A stretch of 64,000 nt of DNA from assembly GCA_017443895.1 (NCBI GenBank), contig JAFSXU010000043.1:24443-88442 (forward strand), written 5' to 3'. The notes under the pieces are model-generated. The model was not told where the DNA came from. It did not search any database and saw only the letters and a list, made by a program, of their open reading frames with translations. A program made the translations under genes and the position numbers. This DNA comes from Clostridia bacterium (GTDB taxonomy: Bacteria > Bacillota > Clostridia > UBA1381). Shown here one piece after another: positions 51,048 through 61,386 of the stretch (the first letter of the stretch is position 1; every line of letters begins with the position of its first letter).

Positions 51048-52715
51048 TTAGCCCAATGTTAAATTTATATAGCCCTCAAAGTTAAATTTTTTATCCGACC
51101 TTATCATACCGCCGTTATTTTTATATTCTGCATTTTCCACATTATGCTTATCCATTAAAGCGTTTAGTGCCGACTTTAATTTTTCGCCCTTGGCGGTTGT
51201 TTCAACTACTTTTAGTATGCTATCCTCTATACGATACATTATAATATCTGAGCTGTTATCGGAATACATAATTTTTACGGTTTTGCCGTTACACAATTCA
51301 TTTTCTTTCATTGCATATTCTATTGCGTCAATGTCCCATACAACAAAGCCGTTTTTATTAAAATGCTTATTCCTTAATTTTGTGTATTCCTTTGGCTCAA
51401 TATCCAAAAACAGTATGCCGTTACTGTCGCTGTTAGTTTTTACAAACTTCTCATCTGCTTTTGAAAATGTGCTTACAAAGCCCATGTTAGCGTAATAATT
51501 TTCAAGACTTTCCTCTGCCGTTTGCAAAATTAAAGGCTCGCCGAATTTATTGTAAATATAGTCTATTATTTTCTTTGCATAACCCCTCTCCCTATAATCA
51601 GGGTGCGTTGCAACGGCGTATATATATTTTGCGCTTATCTCCTCATCATCGCACATTATACCCACGCTTAAAACACTTGCCATGGACACAGGCTTATTAT
51701 CCGCCCATATCACATACATATTATCGTCAAAGCGGTTATTCCAATAAAAATCAAAGTATTCCTTATCATCGCCAAAGGATTTATGCCAAATATCAAAAAT
51801 TGCCTCGTAATCATTCTTACCTGCGGTTACGATATTGCTCGTTATTACGCTGTATTTTTTAAGGATTATATCGGGCTGATAGGATAATTTTGCCTGTCTT
51901 AGTCCCATATCCCCCGTATCCTCTTCGCGGTTTATATATGTATAGTCCTTGCCCTCGTTTAGGACAAACTGCCTGCAAATCATAGGATATGCGCCCTGAA
52001 TATCTGCGTGCGCCTTTTCAAAATGCACAACAAGGGTATCGGAATTTAATTTCTCACCCATTGTAAACGCTACAATTTTGCCATGCTGTCTTAAAATTCC
52101 GCCGACCATACCAAGCGCCTCAAAATTTTCAACCGTCCTCTTTATAGCAACCGTTTCCATTTCAATCTCTTCGTTAATCTCGGACTTTTCAGACAGCCAG
52201 TATTTATCCATACCTATGCACTCTCGCACATTGTCCTTTGTAATCTTTTCATAGCTCCAGTCGGGATCGTCACAAAAACGGGCGATATGGTTTCGCTTTG
52301 AGCTTAGCTTTCTGCCCTTTAGTTCGATAAGCTTTTTAGAGGTATATATATAGTCAAAATCATCCCTGTCAGCGCTTATATCAAACATACCGGGAAACCA
52401 ATCATAGAGCTTGTCCTTTAGCCCATCAAGCACCGGATACATTATAAGCGCCCTTGCCTCATTTTTACAAAGCTCCATAAGCTCACATATTACCGCCCTC
52501 TTATCGCCGTTTCCAAACGGGGCGGAATAGCATATATCGGTACCGTTACTGTACTGTATAATACCGCAGCCATGGGATTTAGCCAGGGTTACATCATATC
52601 CCTCGCCCCAGATAAAATTATTGCCAAAGCTAAATTCACAGGCGGATAAATGCTCCTCAAAGAGAAGCTTATCCATCCATTCCTTATCCTCTAATCTTAT
52701 TTTTTTAAATTCCAT
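51048..52715 (-). CDS. DUF2156 (MprF-like aminoacyl-transferase domain) fused to a GNAT acetyltransferase
   Basis: This 555-residue protein has an N-terminal DUF2156/LPG-synthetase-C type module (about 1-285) with KGRKLSSKRNHIARF, HFEKAHADIQGAYP and INREEDTGDMGLRQAK. A GNAT domain follows (about 290-420) with IYAVATHPDYRERGYAKKI as the acetyl-CoA loop. A third alpha/beta segment (about 430-555) is of GNAT-associated type. Each module transfers acyl groups from aminoacyl-tRNA or acyl-CoA. The acceptor is unknown. The ATG at 52715 is 6 bases after GGAG. It follows GH43 by 19 bases. Confidence 0.8.
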   Translation of the reverse strand: MEFKKIRLEDKEWMDKLLFEEHLSACEFSFGNNFIWGEGYDVTLAKSHGCGIIQYSNGTDICYSAPFGNGDKRAVICELMELCKNEARALIMYPVLDGLKDKLYDWFPGMFDISADRDDFDYIYTSKKLIELKGRKLSSKRNHIARFCDDPDWSYEKITKDNVRECIGMDKYWLSEKSEINEEIEMETVAIKRTVENFEALGMVGGILRQHGKIVAFTMGEKLNSDTLVVHFEKAHADIQGAYPMICRQFVLNEGKDYTYINREEDTGDMGLRQAKLSYQPDIILKKYSVITSNIVTAGKNDYEAIFDIWHKSFGDDKEYFDFYWNNRFDDNMYVIWADNKPVSMASVLSVGIMCDDEEISAKYIYAVATHPDYRERGYAKKIIDYIYNKFGEPLILQTAEESLENYYANMGFVSTFSKADEKFVKTNSDSNGILFLDIEPKEYTKLRNKHFNKNGFVVWDIDAIEYAMKENELCNGKTVKIMYSDNSSDIIMYRIEDSILKVVETTAKGEKLKSALNALMDKHNVENAEYKNNGGMIRSDKKFNFEGYINLTLG

Positions 52716-52734
52716 ATTCATCTCCAAATCATAA

Positions 52735-53673
52735 TTATTTTCCGTATGTGTCTACCAGCTTTTTATACTCCGCATCGGTTATCGGTATGACACTGCCATG
52801 GCGGTAAATTTCGCCAAACTCACATTCGCCGTTCTTTGTAAATACGCCCTTTGTAATATCGTCTGTTATAAACGGCTCATAGCCTTTTTTCTCTGCAAAA
52901 TGGTCAAGCATTAAGCACCATTTATCCTCGTTATGGAATTTAAAAATCGTAGGTCCCTCATAGCCAACCATCTCATCAAGGTTATATGTGCTTACCCTTT
53001 CCCAGCCATGCCCGAGATGCTCGCTCCTATCCATTACAACGGAGGATTTTGTTTCGTTTTTTGTAAATCTGTAATACACGCCGTTATGCTCGATTATCGT
53101 CGTATCAATATCGGATGCACCTTTGCCGTTTTTAATATCCTCATCGGTTGCATGGTCTATATATTTTTTTGCAGGGGTAAAGTTCTTAAAATCGTCTGTA
53201 TATGCACTATACATTCTGTTATATCCGTAATTGTCATCAGCCGTTTTTGATGCAAAATACACCAAATACTTCCCCGTATCCTTATCGTATGTAGCCTCCG
53301 GCGCCCACGCACAGCCTGTATTATCGGGTGCTATTTTTACTGCTTCAGGCTCGCTCCACGATACCAAATCCTTTGATTCCCACACAATTATGTCACGGCT
53401 TCCCTCTTCGGTACATTTTTTCCAGCAATCAGTTTGGTTTCGCCTATGATAAATCGACAAATCGGTTGCAATAATATAGTATTTCTTGCCGTCATGCGAC
53501 CTTACCAAAAACGGATCACGAACACCGCGCTCACCGATATTGCTCTTTAATACGGGTTTTTTGGAATTTAAAAGTTCCCACTTTTTTCCGTCCTTTGATA
53601 CGCTGAAATATACCTGCTCGCAGTTTTCGTTATTTTCCTTGCCTATAAAATGCACAAATAAATATGCGCCCAT
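52735..53673 (-). CDS. Glycoside hydrolase family 43 protein
   Basis: This 312-residue five-bladed propeller enzyme has RDPFLVRSHDGKKYYI (catalytic-base-like Asp), CAWAPEATYDKDTGKYLVYF and YEGPTIFKFHNEDKW (general acid Glu). GH43 enzymes cut arabinose, xylose or galactose linkages. No signal peptide is seen, so it should act inside the cell on imported oligosaccharides. It starts one base after the GH35 stop, with GGAG upstream, and is clearly in the same operon. The substrate is unassigned. Confidence 0.88.
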   Translation of the reverse strand: MGAYLFVHFIGKENNENCEQVYFSVSKDGKKWELLNSKKPVLKSNIGERGVRDPFLVRSHDGKKYYIIATDLSIYHRRNQTDCWKKCTEEGSRDIIVWESKDLVSWSEPEAVKIAPDNTGCAWAPEATYDKDTGKYLVYFASKTADDNYGYNRMYSAYTDDFKNFTPAKKYIDHATDEDIKNGKGASDIDTTIIEHNGVYYRFTKNETKSSVVMDRSEHLGHGWERVSTYNLDEMVGYEGPTIFKFHNEDKWCLMLDHFAEKKGYEPFITDDITKGVFTKNGECEFGEIYRHGSVIPITDAEYKKLVDTYGK

Positions 53674-53674
53674 A

Positions 53675-55405
53675 TTATTTAATCTCCTCTCTTAACACAT
53701 CTAAAACAGGTTCTGCAACAAACTCGGCAACCGGCGAATTTACAGGGTATAAATCAAGAATTTGGAGCTTGTTTTTACCCTTTTTCAATACCCCCGACGG
53801 CACATACAAGGTCTGTTGCGGACCTTTTGCCCAATATCTGCCAAGATTAAAGCCGTTAATTATTGCTATGCCTTTTCTAAACCCCGACGGCAGCAAATAT
53901 GTATCCATAGGCTCATCAACCTCAAACTCCGCCTCATATACGGCAGGGTTGTTTGTCTTTTGGAAAACATTCGCACCCGGTATATTATCCATTGAATACG
54001 AGGTTATTTTATAGCCCTTTATTTGGTCATCACCTATTTTAACGGCTTGTAGCAGTCCCTTTTTATCAAAAATTCTCTTTCCGTAATTTACTCTGCCCAT
54101 ATTCTCGATAAAGATTTTTAGTGTTTTCTTATCGCTTACATAAATCTTATCATACTCTGTCCCACGCTCATAAGTGCCGATATATTCATCATCTGCATAC
54201 ATCATTGCCCGATCATGTGGTTCACCAAAATCTATTATACCGCTTTTGCCTGTAACATCCATTTCATAGAGAATATATCCAAATGCCTGCCCCATATCCT
54301 CCATTGTAAGCGGAGTATCACTTGTAACGGTATCTGAAAACTTATCCTTGTTCTTAAACAGATCTGTATTTTTAAATTCGCAAACCTTACCGTATGCCCT
54401 ATGATTATGCTTATCCTCATACTCACCGTTGCCTGTTAAAAGCTCCTTTAAAAGGGTATATTGCTTTGTTGTTCTTCCGTCCTCTGTAAGGACTGCGCCA
54501 TAGTCATAGCTTGTAATGCACGGCTCAAAATCAGGGTTACAGTTTGAGCCGTTAAAAAAGCCAAAGTTTGTACCGCCGCTAAACATATAGATATTAAAAT
54601 GTCCGCCGTATTTTATTATCGTCTTTAGCTCATCAATGGCGGTCTGTGGCTCTCTTGTATGATGCTCCACTCCCCATTGGTCAAACCATCCGTTCCAAAA
54701 CTCCATACACATCTTAGGCTCACCCGCTCTTAATGCTTCAAGTTTTTTAAATGCCTCATCCGTACCCGTTCCGTAATTTGCGGTCATTATGGCACCGTCA
54801 ACACAGCCTATTTCCAGGCAATCGTCCCATTTACCGTCAGATGTAAAGAGCAGTACATCAACACCCAAATCCCTGTATGTGTCCCTTATCCATTCAAGGT
54901 ATTTTGTGTCCCTCTCGCCAAATCCGCCGTATTCATTTTCAACCTGCATTGCGATTATATTTCCGCCGTTGGTTATAAAATACGGCTTTATCCTGTCAAT
55001 TACTTCCTTAAAATACCGTTTTGTATGCTTTAGGTACGGCTCGTTATAGTGCCTTAAATTTATTCCGTCTACATTTAAAAGCCATGACGGGAAACCGCCC
55101 ATTTCCCACTCTGCGCAAATATACGGGCCCGGTCTTACGATAACATAAAGTCCCAATTCTTTTGCAAGCTCAATAAACCGCACAAAATCCGAATTTTTAT
55201 CTATTGTAAATTCGTCCTCCGATTTTGAGTGTACATTCCATGCGATATATGTTTCAACCGTGTTAAGACCGCAGTCACGAAGTTTTTTCAGCCTCTCATA
55301 CCACTGTGTATGGTGGACTCTGAAATAATGGATTGTGCCTGAATATAAATTAAATTGCTTATTATCTAAATACAGTGTTCCGTTTTTTGCAACAAGTTCT
55401 GACAT
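53675..55405 (-). CDS. Glycoside hydrolase family 35 beta-galactosidase
   Basis: This 576-residue enzyme removes terminal beta-galactose. The N-terminal barrel contains GTIHYFRVH, RPGPYICAEWEMGGFPSWLL, VENEYGGF with acid/base Glu158, and MEFWNGWFDQWG with nucleophile Glu235. C-terminal jelly-roll domains (about 370-576) end in the usual GRYWAKGPQQTLYVP block. No export signal is seen. It heads a GH35-GH43-acyltransferase run and complements the secreted GH53 galactanase, which would supply galacto-oligosaccharides. Confidence 0.94.
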   Translation of the reverse strand: MSELVAKNGTLYLDNKQFNLYSGTIHYFRVHHTQWYERLKKLRDCGLNTVETYIAWNVHSKSEDEFTIDKNSDFVRFIELAKELGLYVIVRPGPYICAEWEMGGFPSWLLNVDGINLRHYNEPYLKHTKRYFKEVIDRIKPYFITNGGNIIAMQVENEYGGFGERDTKYLEWIRDTYRDLGVDVLLFTSDGKWDDCLEIGCVDGAIMTANYGTGTDEAFKKLEALRAGEPKMCMEFWNGWFDQWGVEHHTREPQTAIDELKTIIKYGGHFNIYMFSGGTNFGFFNGSNCNPDFEPCITSYDYGAVLTEDGRTTKQYTLLKELLTGNGEYEDKHNHRAYGKVCEFKNTDLFKNKDKFSDTVTSDTPLTMEDMGQAFGYILYEMDVTGKSGIIDFGEPHDRAMMYADDEYIGTYERGTEYDKIYVSDKKTLKIFIENMGRVNYGKRIFDKKGLLQAVKIGDDQIKGYKITSYSMDNIPGANVFQKTNNPAVYEAEFEVDEPMDTYLLPSGFRKGIAIINGFNLGRYWAKGPQQTLYVPSGVLKKGKNKLQILDLYPVNSPVAEFVAEPVLDVLREEIK

Positions 55406-55530
55406 AGAAAATATCTCCTCTAATTTAAATATATCTCTTATTTTAACACAGAAATCATATAAATCAAGTCTTTATACCAATTTCACAATACACAAGATAC
55501 ATCATAATTTCCCACATTTTTTAGTTATAT

Positions 55531-55559
55531 TGACTTTGCAATTTTAAAGTGGTATAATT
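55531..55559 (+). promoter_or_regulatory. argJ promoter
   Basis: TTGACT (55531-55536) and TATAAT (55554-55559) with a 17-base spacer, 33 bases before the argJ ATG. Confidence 0.8.
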
Positions 55560-55592
55560 TCAATAATTTAATGGTCAAGGAGAAAAAAGAAT

Positions 55593-56831
55593 ATGCAAAG
55601 CTATGACGGATATACATATATTGACGGCGGAGTATGCGCGTCCAAAGGATTTATGGCAAACGGACTAAACTGCGGACTAAATCCCGATAAAAACAAAAAT
55701 GATTTATGTCTTGTAAAGAGCGATACCTTATGCACCTGCGCCGCCGTTTATACACAGAACAAGGTTAAGGGTGCGCCGATACTTGTTACAAAGGAAAATC
55801 TAAAAAAATCAAATGGTCACGCAAGAGCGGTTATTGCAAACTCGAAAAATGCAAACACCTGTAATATTGACGGAGTAGAAAAAGCGCAAATGATGTGTGA
55901 TTTAACAGCACAAGAACTAAACATTTCACCCGATGAGGTGATTGTTGCGTCCACTGGTGTTATAGGTCAGATTTTGCCGATTGAGCCGATAAAAAACAGT
56001 ATTCATGACCTTGCAAGCGGTCTTACATATGACGGAAACGAGCGTGCGGCAACTGCAATTATGACAACGGACACGGTAAAAAAAGAGGTTTCGGTTGAGT
56101 TTATGATAGGCGATAAAGTATGCCACATAGGCGGAATGGCAAAGGGCAGCGGTATGATACACCCTAATATGGCAACTACGCTTAATTTTATTACCTCCGA
56201 TGTTGATATTTCATCTGATATGATACAAAAAGCATTGTCCAAAATCACAAAGATTACCTATAACTGCCTTAGCGTTGACGGTGACACCTCAACAAATGAT
56301 ATGGTTTGTATTATGGCAAACGGCATGGCAAAAAATAATAAAATTGTGTCTGAAAATGATGATTACAAGGTATTTGAAATGGGCTTATACATAGTTATGA
56401 GCGAAATGACAAAGATGCTTGCAAAAGACGGCGAGGGCGCAACAAAGCTGCTTGAATGCACGGTTTGTGGCGCACCGTCCCTTGATACGGCAATAACCGT
56501 TGCAAAAAGTGTTATAAGATCGCCCCTGTTCAAATGCGCAATGTTTGGCGAGGACGCAAACTGGGGCAGAATTTTATGCGCAATAGGCTATGCAGACGCC
56601 GAGTTTGATATAAATTGTGTTGATGTGGCTCTAAGATCGGAGTTTGGCAAGATTTCAGTTTGTAAAAACGGCGCTGGCGTTGACTTTTCGGAGGATACGG
56701 CATCAAAAATTTTGAGTTCAGACGAGATATATATTGACATCGACCTAAAGCAGGGCAGTGAAAAAGCCAAAGCATGGGGTTGCGACCTTACATATGATTA
56801 TGTGAAGATTAACGGCGACTACCGTTCATAA
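55593..56831 (+). CDS. argJ: Glutamate N-acetyltransferase / amino-acid acetyltransferase
   Basis: This 412-residue ornithine acetyltransferase recycles the acetyl group from N-acetylornithine to glutamate in arginine synthesis. MIHPNMATTLNF holds the Ala-Thr autocleavage site that creates the two subunits, with the Thr as nucleophile. ASTGVIGQ and GEDANWGRILCA are also conserved. AAGGAG precedes the ATG. No other arg gene lies in the window. Confidence 0.96.
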   Translation: MQSYDGYTYIDGGVCASKGFMANGLNCGLNPDKNKNDLCLVKSDTLCTCAAVYTQNKVKGAPILVTKENLKKSNGHARAVIANSKNANTCNIDGVEKAQMMCDLTAQELNISPDEVIVASTGVIGQILPIEPIKNSIHDLASGLTYDGNERAATAIMTTDTVKKEVSVEFMIGDKVCHIGGMAKGSGMIHPNMATTLNFITSDVDISSDMIQKALSKITKITYNCLSVDGDTSTNDMVCIMANGMAKNNKIVSENDDYKVFEMGLYIVMSEMTKMLAKDGEGATKLLECTVCGAPSLDTAITVAKSVIRSPLFKCAMFGEDANWGRILCAIGYADAEFDINCVDVALRSEFGKISVCKNGAGVDFSEDTASKILSSDEIYIDIDLKQGSEKAKAWGCDLTYDYVKINGDYRS

Positions 56832-56857
56832 GGGATAAATCAGGCTTATATTACAGC

Positions 56858-56898
56858 AAAAAAGAGTGTATGTACTAAAATTGCATACACTCTTTTTT
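56858..56898. terminator. Bidirectional terminator between argJ and ftsY
   Basis: AAAAAAGAGTGTATG pairs perfectly with CATACACTCTTTTTT around an 11-base loop. Confidence 0.92.
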
Positions 56899-56899
56899 A

Positions 56900-57808
56900 T
56901 CAATCAAACAATGCCTTTGCAAAATCATGTGAATTAAATTCCTGCAAATCGTCTACGCCCTCGCCCACGCCTACAAATTTAACAGGCAAATTCTGCTCCT
57001 TTGCAAGGGCGATAACTATTCCGCCCTTTGCCGTTCCGTCAAGCTTGGTTAAAACGATACCCGAAATATCCGCCGCCTCACCGAACAGCTTTGCCTGGGA
57101 CACGGCGTTTTGACCTGTTGTTGCATCAAGTACAAGCAGTGTCTCACGAGAGCTGTCGGGGAGTTCCCTTGATATTACCCTGTTTATCTTTTCAAGCTCT
57201 GCCATAAGATTTTTCTTATTATGCAATCTTCCTGCCGTATCGCAGATAAGAACATCAACGCCCCTTGCCTTTGCCGCATGGCACGCATCAAATACCACAG
57301 CGGCAGGATCGCTGTTCTCCTCATGCTTTATAATCTCACAGCCTGAGCGCTGTGCCCATACATCAAGCTGGTCAATCGCAGCCGCACGGAATGTATCGGC
57401 GGCGGCAAGCATTACACGCATACCCATGCTCTTATAATGCGATGCAATTTTGCCGATGCTTGTGGTTTTACCCACACCGTTTACGCCTATAACCAAAATT
57501 ACGGCAGGTTTTTTTGACAGGTCCATATCACAATTTTGGCCATCTAAAATATCGCTTATTACATCGACAAGCTCTGCTCTTACGCCGTTTGCATCATTTA
57601 TAAATTTATGCTTTACCCTGTATCTTAACTGCTCGATTATATATGTTGATGTTTCCACACCAATATCCGCCATTATAAGAGCCTCTTCAAGCTCCTCAAA
57701 CAAGTCCTCATCAACAGCGACAAAGGTTGAAAATACATTATTTATCTGCTCGGCTATTCCCTCACGGGTTTTTGTAAGTCCTTGCTTTAATTTATCAAAA
57801 AATCCCAT
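56900..57808 (-). CDS. ftsY: Signal recognition particle receptor FtsY
   Basis: This 302-residue SRP-type GTPase docks the SRP-ribosome complex at the membrane. The NG domain shows GVNGVGKTTSIGKIA, DTAGR and TKLDGTAKGG. The acidic A domain of some FtsY proteins is absent, as usual in Firmicutes. It is the last gene of the rnc-smc-ftsY run, 14 bases after smc. Confidence 0.96.
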   Translation of the reverse strand: MGFFDKLKQGLTKTREGIAEQINNVFSTFVAVDEDLFEELEEALIMADIGVETSTYIIEQLRYRVKHKFINDANGVRAELVDVISDILDGQNCDMDLSKKPAVILVIGVNGVGKTTSIGKIASHYKSMGMRVMLAAADTFRAAAIDQLDVWAQRSGCEIIKHEENSDPAAVVFDACHAAKARGVDVLICDTAGRLHNKKNLMAELEKINRVISRELPDSSRETLLVLDATTGQNAVSQAKLFGEAADISGIVLTKLDGTAKGGIVIALAKEQNLPVKFVGVGEGVDDLQEFNSHDFAKALFD

Positions 57809-57822
57809 TCTGCTCTCCTTTA

Positions 57823-60800
57823 CTACTGAATAAGCTCGTCCTCAACATCGTCAATATGCAAGGATAACAGCTTTGAAACGCCCTTTTCCTGCATGGTGAC
57901 ACCGTATAAGATGTTTGCCGCCTCCATTGAGCCTCGACGGTGAGTTATGACGATAAACTGTGTGCTGTCTGTATAGTTTTTAAGATATGTTGCAAACCTT
58001 GAAACATTTACATCGTCTAAAGCCGCATCAATCTCGTCAAGTATACAAAACGGTGTCGGCTTGACTTTAAGTATTGCAAACAAGAGCGCAATCGCTATAA
58101 ACGACTTCTCGCCGCCCGAATAGAGGTTCAGGTTTTGAAGTCCCTTACCCGGTAATTGTACCTCAATTTCGATACCGCTCTCCAATACATTATCCGGCTC
58201 GCTTAAATACAATCTTCCCCGTCCGCCGCCGAACAGCTCCTTAAATACCTCGCCAAACGCTGTGTTAATTTCCCTAAACTGTGCGTCAAAATGCTCACGC
58301 ATTAAGTCGTCCATGGAGTTTATTATCTTATTAAGGTTTACCTTTGACTTTTCAAGATCGGCTTTTTGGGTTGATAAAAACTCATATCTTTCCTTTATCG
58401 CCTTGTACTCCTCAATCGCATCAACATTTACACTGCCCAAAGCCTTTATCTGACCCTTTAGCTTGGTAAGTCTTTGCGACGCCTCTTTTACATCTTCAAG
58501 CTCCTTATGTGACGATACTGCATCTGAATATGTAATCTCGTACTCGTCCCACAAGTGGTTTATGATATTCTCACGCTCTGATGAGAGCTTTTCAAGTCTT
58601 GCCTCGGCACGGGATAACTCCTGCTGTAAATTTAACAGTCTGTCGGTTAAATCCTTATTTGAGTTCTGTATTTTTGAAAGTGCATCTGAAATATCAGCCT
58701 TTTTGGCGTCTATTTCCCTTATCTCATTACGCAAGGTGTCGGAGGTTTCCTTTATTGAATTTGCCAGCTCCTCTTTTTGGCGGATAAGGGTATACAAATT
58801 ATCGTTATCACGGTGTATTCTTTCCTTATCCTCAATCTTTACCGAAATCTCGCCTGTTTCACGCTCAATTTCCGAATTTATATCTCCAATACTTGCTTTT
58901 GCGGTCTTTATCGCATTTTCAAGGCCTGCAAGCTCAAGAGTTTTATCCATTAAGCCCTGTGCTTTTTCGTCCTTTTCCTCTACAGCTCTGTTATACTCCT
59001 CTTCAAGCTCTGATACCCTCTTATCAAGCGCATCTGCCTCATTTTCCGATTTCCTTACAGCCGATAAAAGCAGGGCAACCTCATCAGATGTTTCCTTTAT
59101 TGTTTGTTCAAGGTTATTAAGCTCCTGCGCCCTTGCATCGTTTTGGTCGGTTTGCAAAAGGCTATCCTTTAAATGCTCAACCGTATTTTCAAGCCTTAAA
59201 ATCTCGTCCTCATACTCACGCATAAGCGGTATATATGACGATAACTGATCCTCGACAAGCTGTATATCCTTATTTAGCTTATCAGCTTTTTCGTTTGAAC
59301 TGTCAATTTGTTGTGAAATAGAGCGTATCTCCTTACCGAGATTTTTAATATCGGCAGATCGGGATAAAAAGCCCGTATGCTTATTTACACTACCGCCCGT
59401 CATTGAACCGCCCGGATTTGTTATATCGCCCTCTAAGGTTACAATCCTGAACTTATAGCCAAAATTCTTGCTAATCGTTATTGCATCGTCAATCGTCTTT
59501 ACAACGACTGTCTTTCCGAGTAAATTCTCGACTATGCCCCTGTATTTTTTATCAGAGTCAACAAGATCGCTTGCAATACCGATAAAGCCATATTCTTTTG
59601 ATATTTTATCAATATTGTCTAATTTTCTGCCCTTTACGGATGTTACAGGTAAAAATGTAGCCCGTCCTGCTCTTGTTGCTCTTAAATATTCAATGGCAGT
59701 CTTTGCATCGCTCTCGGTTTCTACAACGATATTCTGCAACGCATTTCCAAGCACCGTTTCAATTGCGGTTATATACTCGTTCTTAACCTCTACAAGACCT
59801 GATAATGTACCGTAAATTGATATGGTTTTAAGCTCGGGCGCTTTTAAAACTGCTTTTACGCTCTTTGCATATCCCTCATAGCTGTTTTCCATAGCTTCGA
59901 GCATCTGCTTATGCGAAACCTTTGAGTTATACTCAACCTGCAATTCATTAAGCTCTCTATTTATATCGGATAACTCACTCTTTAACTTATCCGCTTTTTC
60001 GTTTTGCTTATCAACGCTATCAGAAATCTTTTTATGCTTTTCTTTCTTTTCTTTTATCTCCTTAAAGCTTCTGTCAATCTCCTCCTGAGTCTTGGTTATG
60101 CCCTCCTTAAAGCTTCGTATTTCCGCTTCAAGAGTTGTACGGCGCTCAATATAGCTTGTTCTTAACTGCTCGATACCCGCAATTTTTTCCCTTTGCGAAA
60201 CGGCTAAGTTTCTGCTTGAAATTGCATCTGTCCTTACCCTTTCAATCTCATCGTGTAAGTCCCGCTGCCGTTTGTCAAGGTCGTCACTCTCGCCCTTAAT
60301 CTCATCAAAACTGCCAAGAATAGCCTGCGCTTCTTGGTTTTTATCCTCAATGGTCTTTTCAAGCTCTTTTATCTGGGCTTGGCGTTCTTGGTTTCGTGCT
60401 TGGGTAGCCTTTATTTCATCGTCAATTCGTAAAAGCATTGAATTATTGTTTTTGATATTATTTTGGGCAATGGCAATCTCATTGGCATTATTTGAAACCT
60501 TTGCCTCGTTCTCGACCAAGAGGCTGTTTTTCTCACTTTGCACCTCGTCAAGCTTTTTATTTTCGGTATAGAGGTTATTTATCTTTGACTCCGTTTCTGT
60601 TTCCTGCTCACGCAAAGCGGCCAATTCATCATTTACACTGTTATAAAGAGTATTTGCCTTTTCCTTGTTCTCCTCGTTTTTATCAAGGTTTACAACGCTT
60701 AAATTTATATCCAAATCCTTGTATTCGCCGTAGTATTCAAGGTATTTTCTCGCCTTTTCGGACTGGCGCTTCAGGGGATTTATCTGACCTTCAAGCTCAG

Positions 60801-61386
60801 ATACAATATCGTTAATTCTGACTAAATTTTCCTCCGTATGCGAGAGCTTTCTTAAAGCCTCGTCCTTACGGTATTTATATTTTGAAACGCCTGCCGCCTC
60901 TTCAAACAGACTTCGTCTGTCCTCTGCCTTTGTAGACAATATTTGCGCAACATTGCCCTGTCCGATTATGGAGTATCCGTTTCTTCCAAGACCTGTGTCC
61001 ATAAACAGCTCATGTATGTTTTTGAGCAAGCATTTTGATTTATTTATCATATACTCGCTCTCACCGGACCTGTACAAGCGCCTTGTTACAACAATCTCTT
61101 CATAATCGAGCGGAAAAATATGCGATGAGTTGTCCAGTACAAGACTAACCTCGGCATAGTTTAACTGCTTTCTTGTTTCCGTCCCCGAAAAGATTACATC
61201 CTGCATACTACCGCCTCTTAATGATTTTGCACGGGTTTCGCCGATTACCCAGCGAATGGCATCGGATATGTTACTTTTACCGCTTCCGTTAGGTCCTACA
61301 ACTGCTGTTGCGCCGTTTGAGAAATCAAGCACGGTCTTATCCGCAAACGATTTAAAGCCCTGCATTTGGAGCCTTTTTAACAGCAT
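57823..61386 (-). CDS. smc: Chromosome segregation protein SMC
   Basis: This 1187-residue condensin ATPase has Walker A GPNGSGKSNISDAIRW at the N-terminus. Two long coiled coils (about 170-500 and 670-1010) flank a hinge with LRATRAGRATFLP and the Gly-rich GGSMTGGS. LYSGGEKSFIAIALLFA and CILDEIDAALDD lie at the C-terminus. It works with ScpA/B to arrange the chromosome. GGGAGG lies 9 bases before the ATG, which is 35 bases inside the end of the upstream radical SAM gene. Confidence 0.97.
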   Translation of the reverse strand: MLLKRLQMQGFKSFADKTVLDFSNGATAVVGPNGSGKSNISDAIRWVIGETRAKSLRGGSMQDVIFSGTETRKQLNYAEVSLVLDNSSHIFPLDYEEIVVTRRLYRSGESEYMINKSKCLLKNIHELFMDTGLGRNGYSIIGQGNVAQILSTKAEDRRSLFEEAAGVSKYKYRKDEALRKLSHTEENLVRINDIVSELEGQINPLKRQSEKARKYLEYYGEYKDLDINLSVVNLDKNEENKEKANTLYNSVNDELAALREQETETESKINNLYTENKKLDEVQSEKNSLLVENEAKVSNNANEIAIAQNNIKNNNSMLLRIDDEIKATQARNQERQAQIKELEKTIEDKNQEAQAILGSFDEIKGESDDLDKRQRDLHDEIERVRTDAISSRNLAVSQREKIAGIEQLRTSYIERRTTLEAEIRSFKEGITKTQEEIDRSFKEIKEKKEKHKKISDSVDKQNEKADKLKSELSDINRELNELQVEYNSKVSHKQMLEAMENSYEGYAKSVKAVLKAPELKTISIYGTLSGLVEVKNEYITAIETVLGNALQNIVVETESDAKTAIEYLRATRAGRATFLPVTSVKGRKLDNIDKISKEYGFIGIASDLVDSDKKYRGIVENLLGKTVVVKTIDDAITISKNFGYKFRIVTLEGDITNPGGSMTGGSVNKHTGFLSRSADIKNLGKEIRSISQQIDSSNEKADKLNKDIQLVEDQLSSYIPLMREYEDEILRLENTVEHLKDSLLQTDQNDARAQELNNLEQTIKETSDEVALLLSAVRKSENEADALDKRVSELEEEYNRAVEEKDEKAQGLMDKTLELAGLENAIKTAKASIGDINSEIERETGEISVKIEDKERIHRDNDNLYTLIRQKEELANSIKETSDTLRNEIREIDAKKADISDALSKIQNSNKDLTDRLLNLQQELSRAEARLEKLSSERENIINHLWDEYEITYSDAVSSHKELEDVKEASQRLTKLKGQIKALGSVNVDAIEEYKAIKERYEFLSTQKADLEKSKVNLNKIINSMDDLMREHFDAQFREINTAFGEVFKELFGGGRGRLYLSEPDNVLESGIEIEVQLPGKGLQNLNLYSGGEKSFIAIALLFAILKVKPTPFCILDEIDAALDDVNVSRFATYLKNYTDSTQFIVITHRRGSMEAANILYGVTMQEKGVSKLLSLHIDDVEDELIQ

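Noticed and set aside
58463..59248. A 261-codon open frame on the plus strand inside smc
   Set aside because: It is Ser/Phe-rich, antisense to the coiled-coil region of smc, has no ribosome site and no recognisable motif; it reflects the codon bias of the coiled coil.
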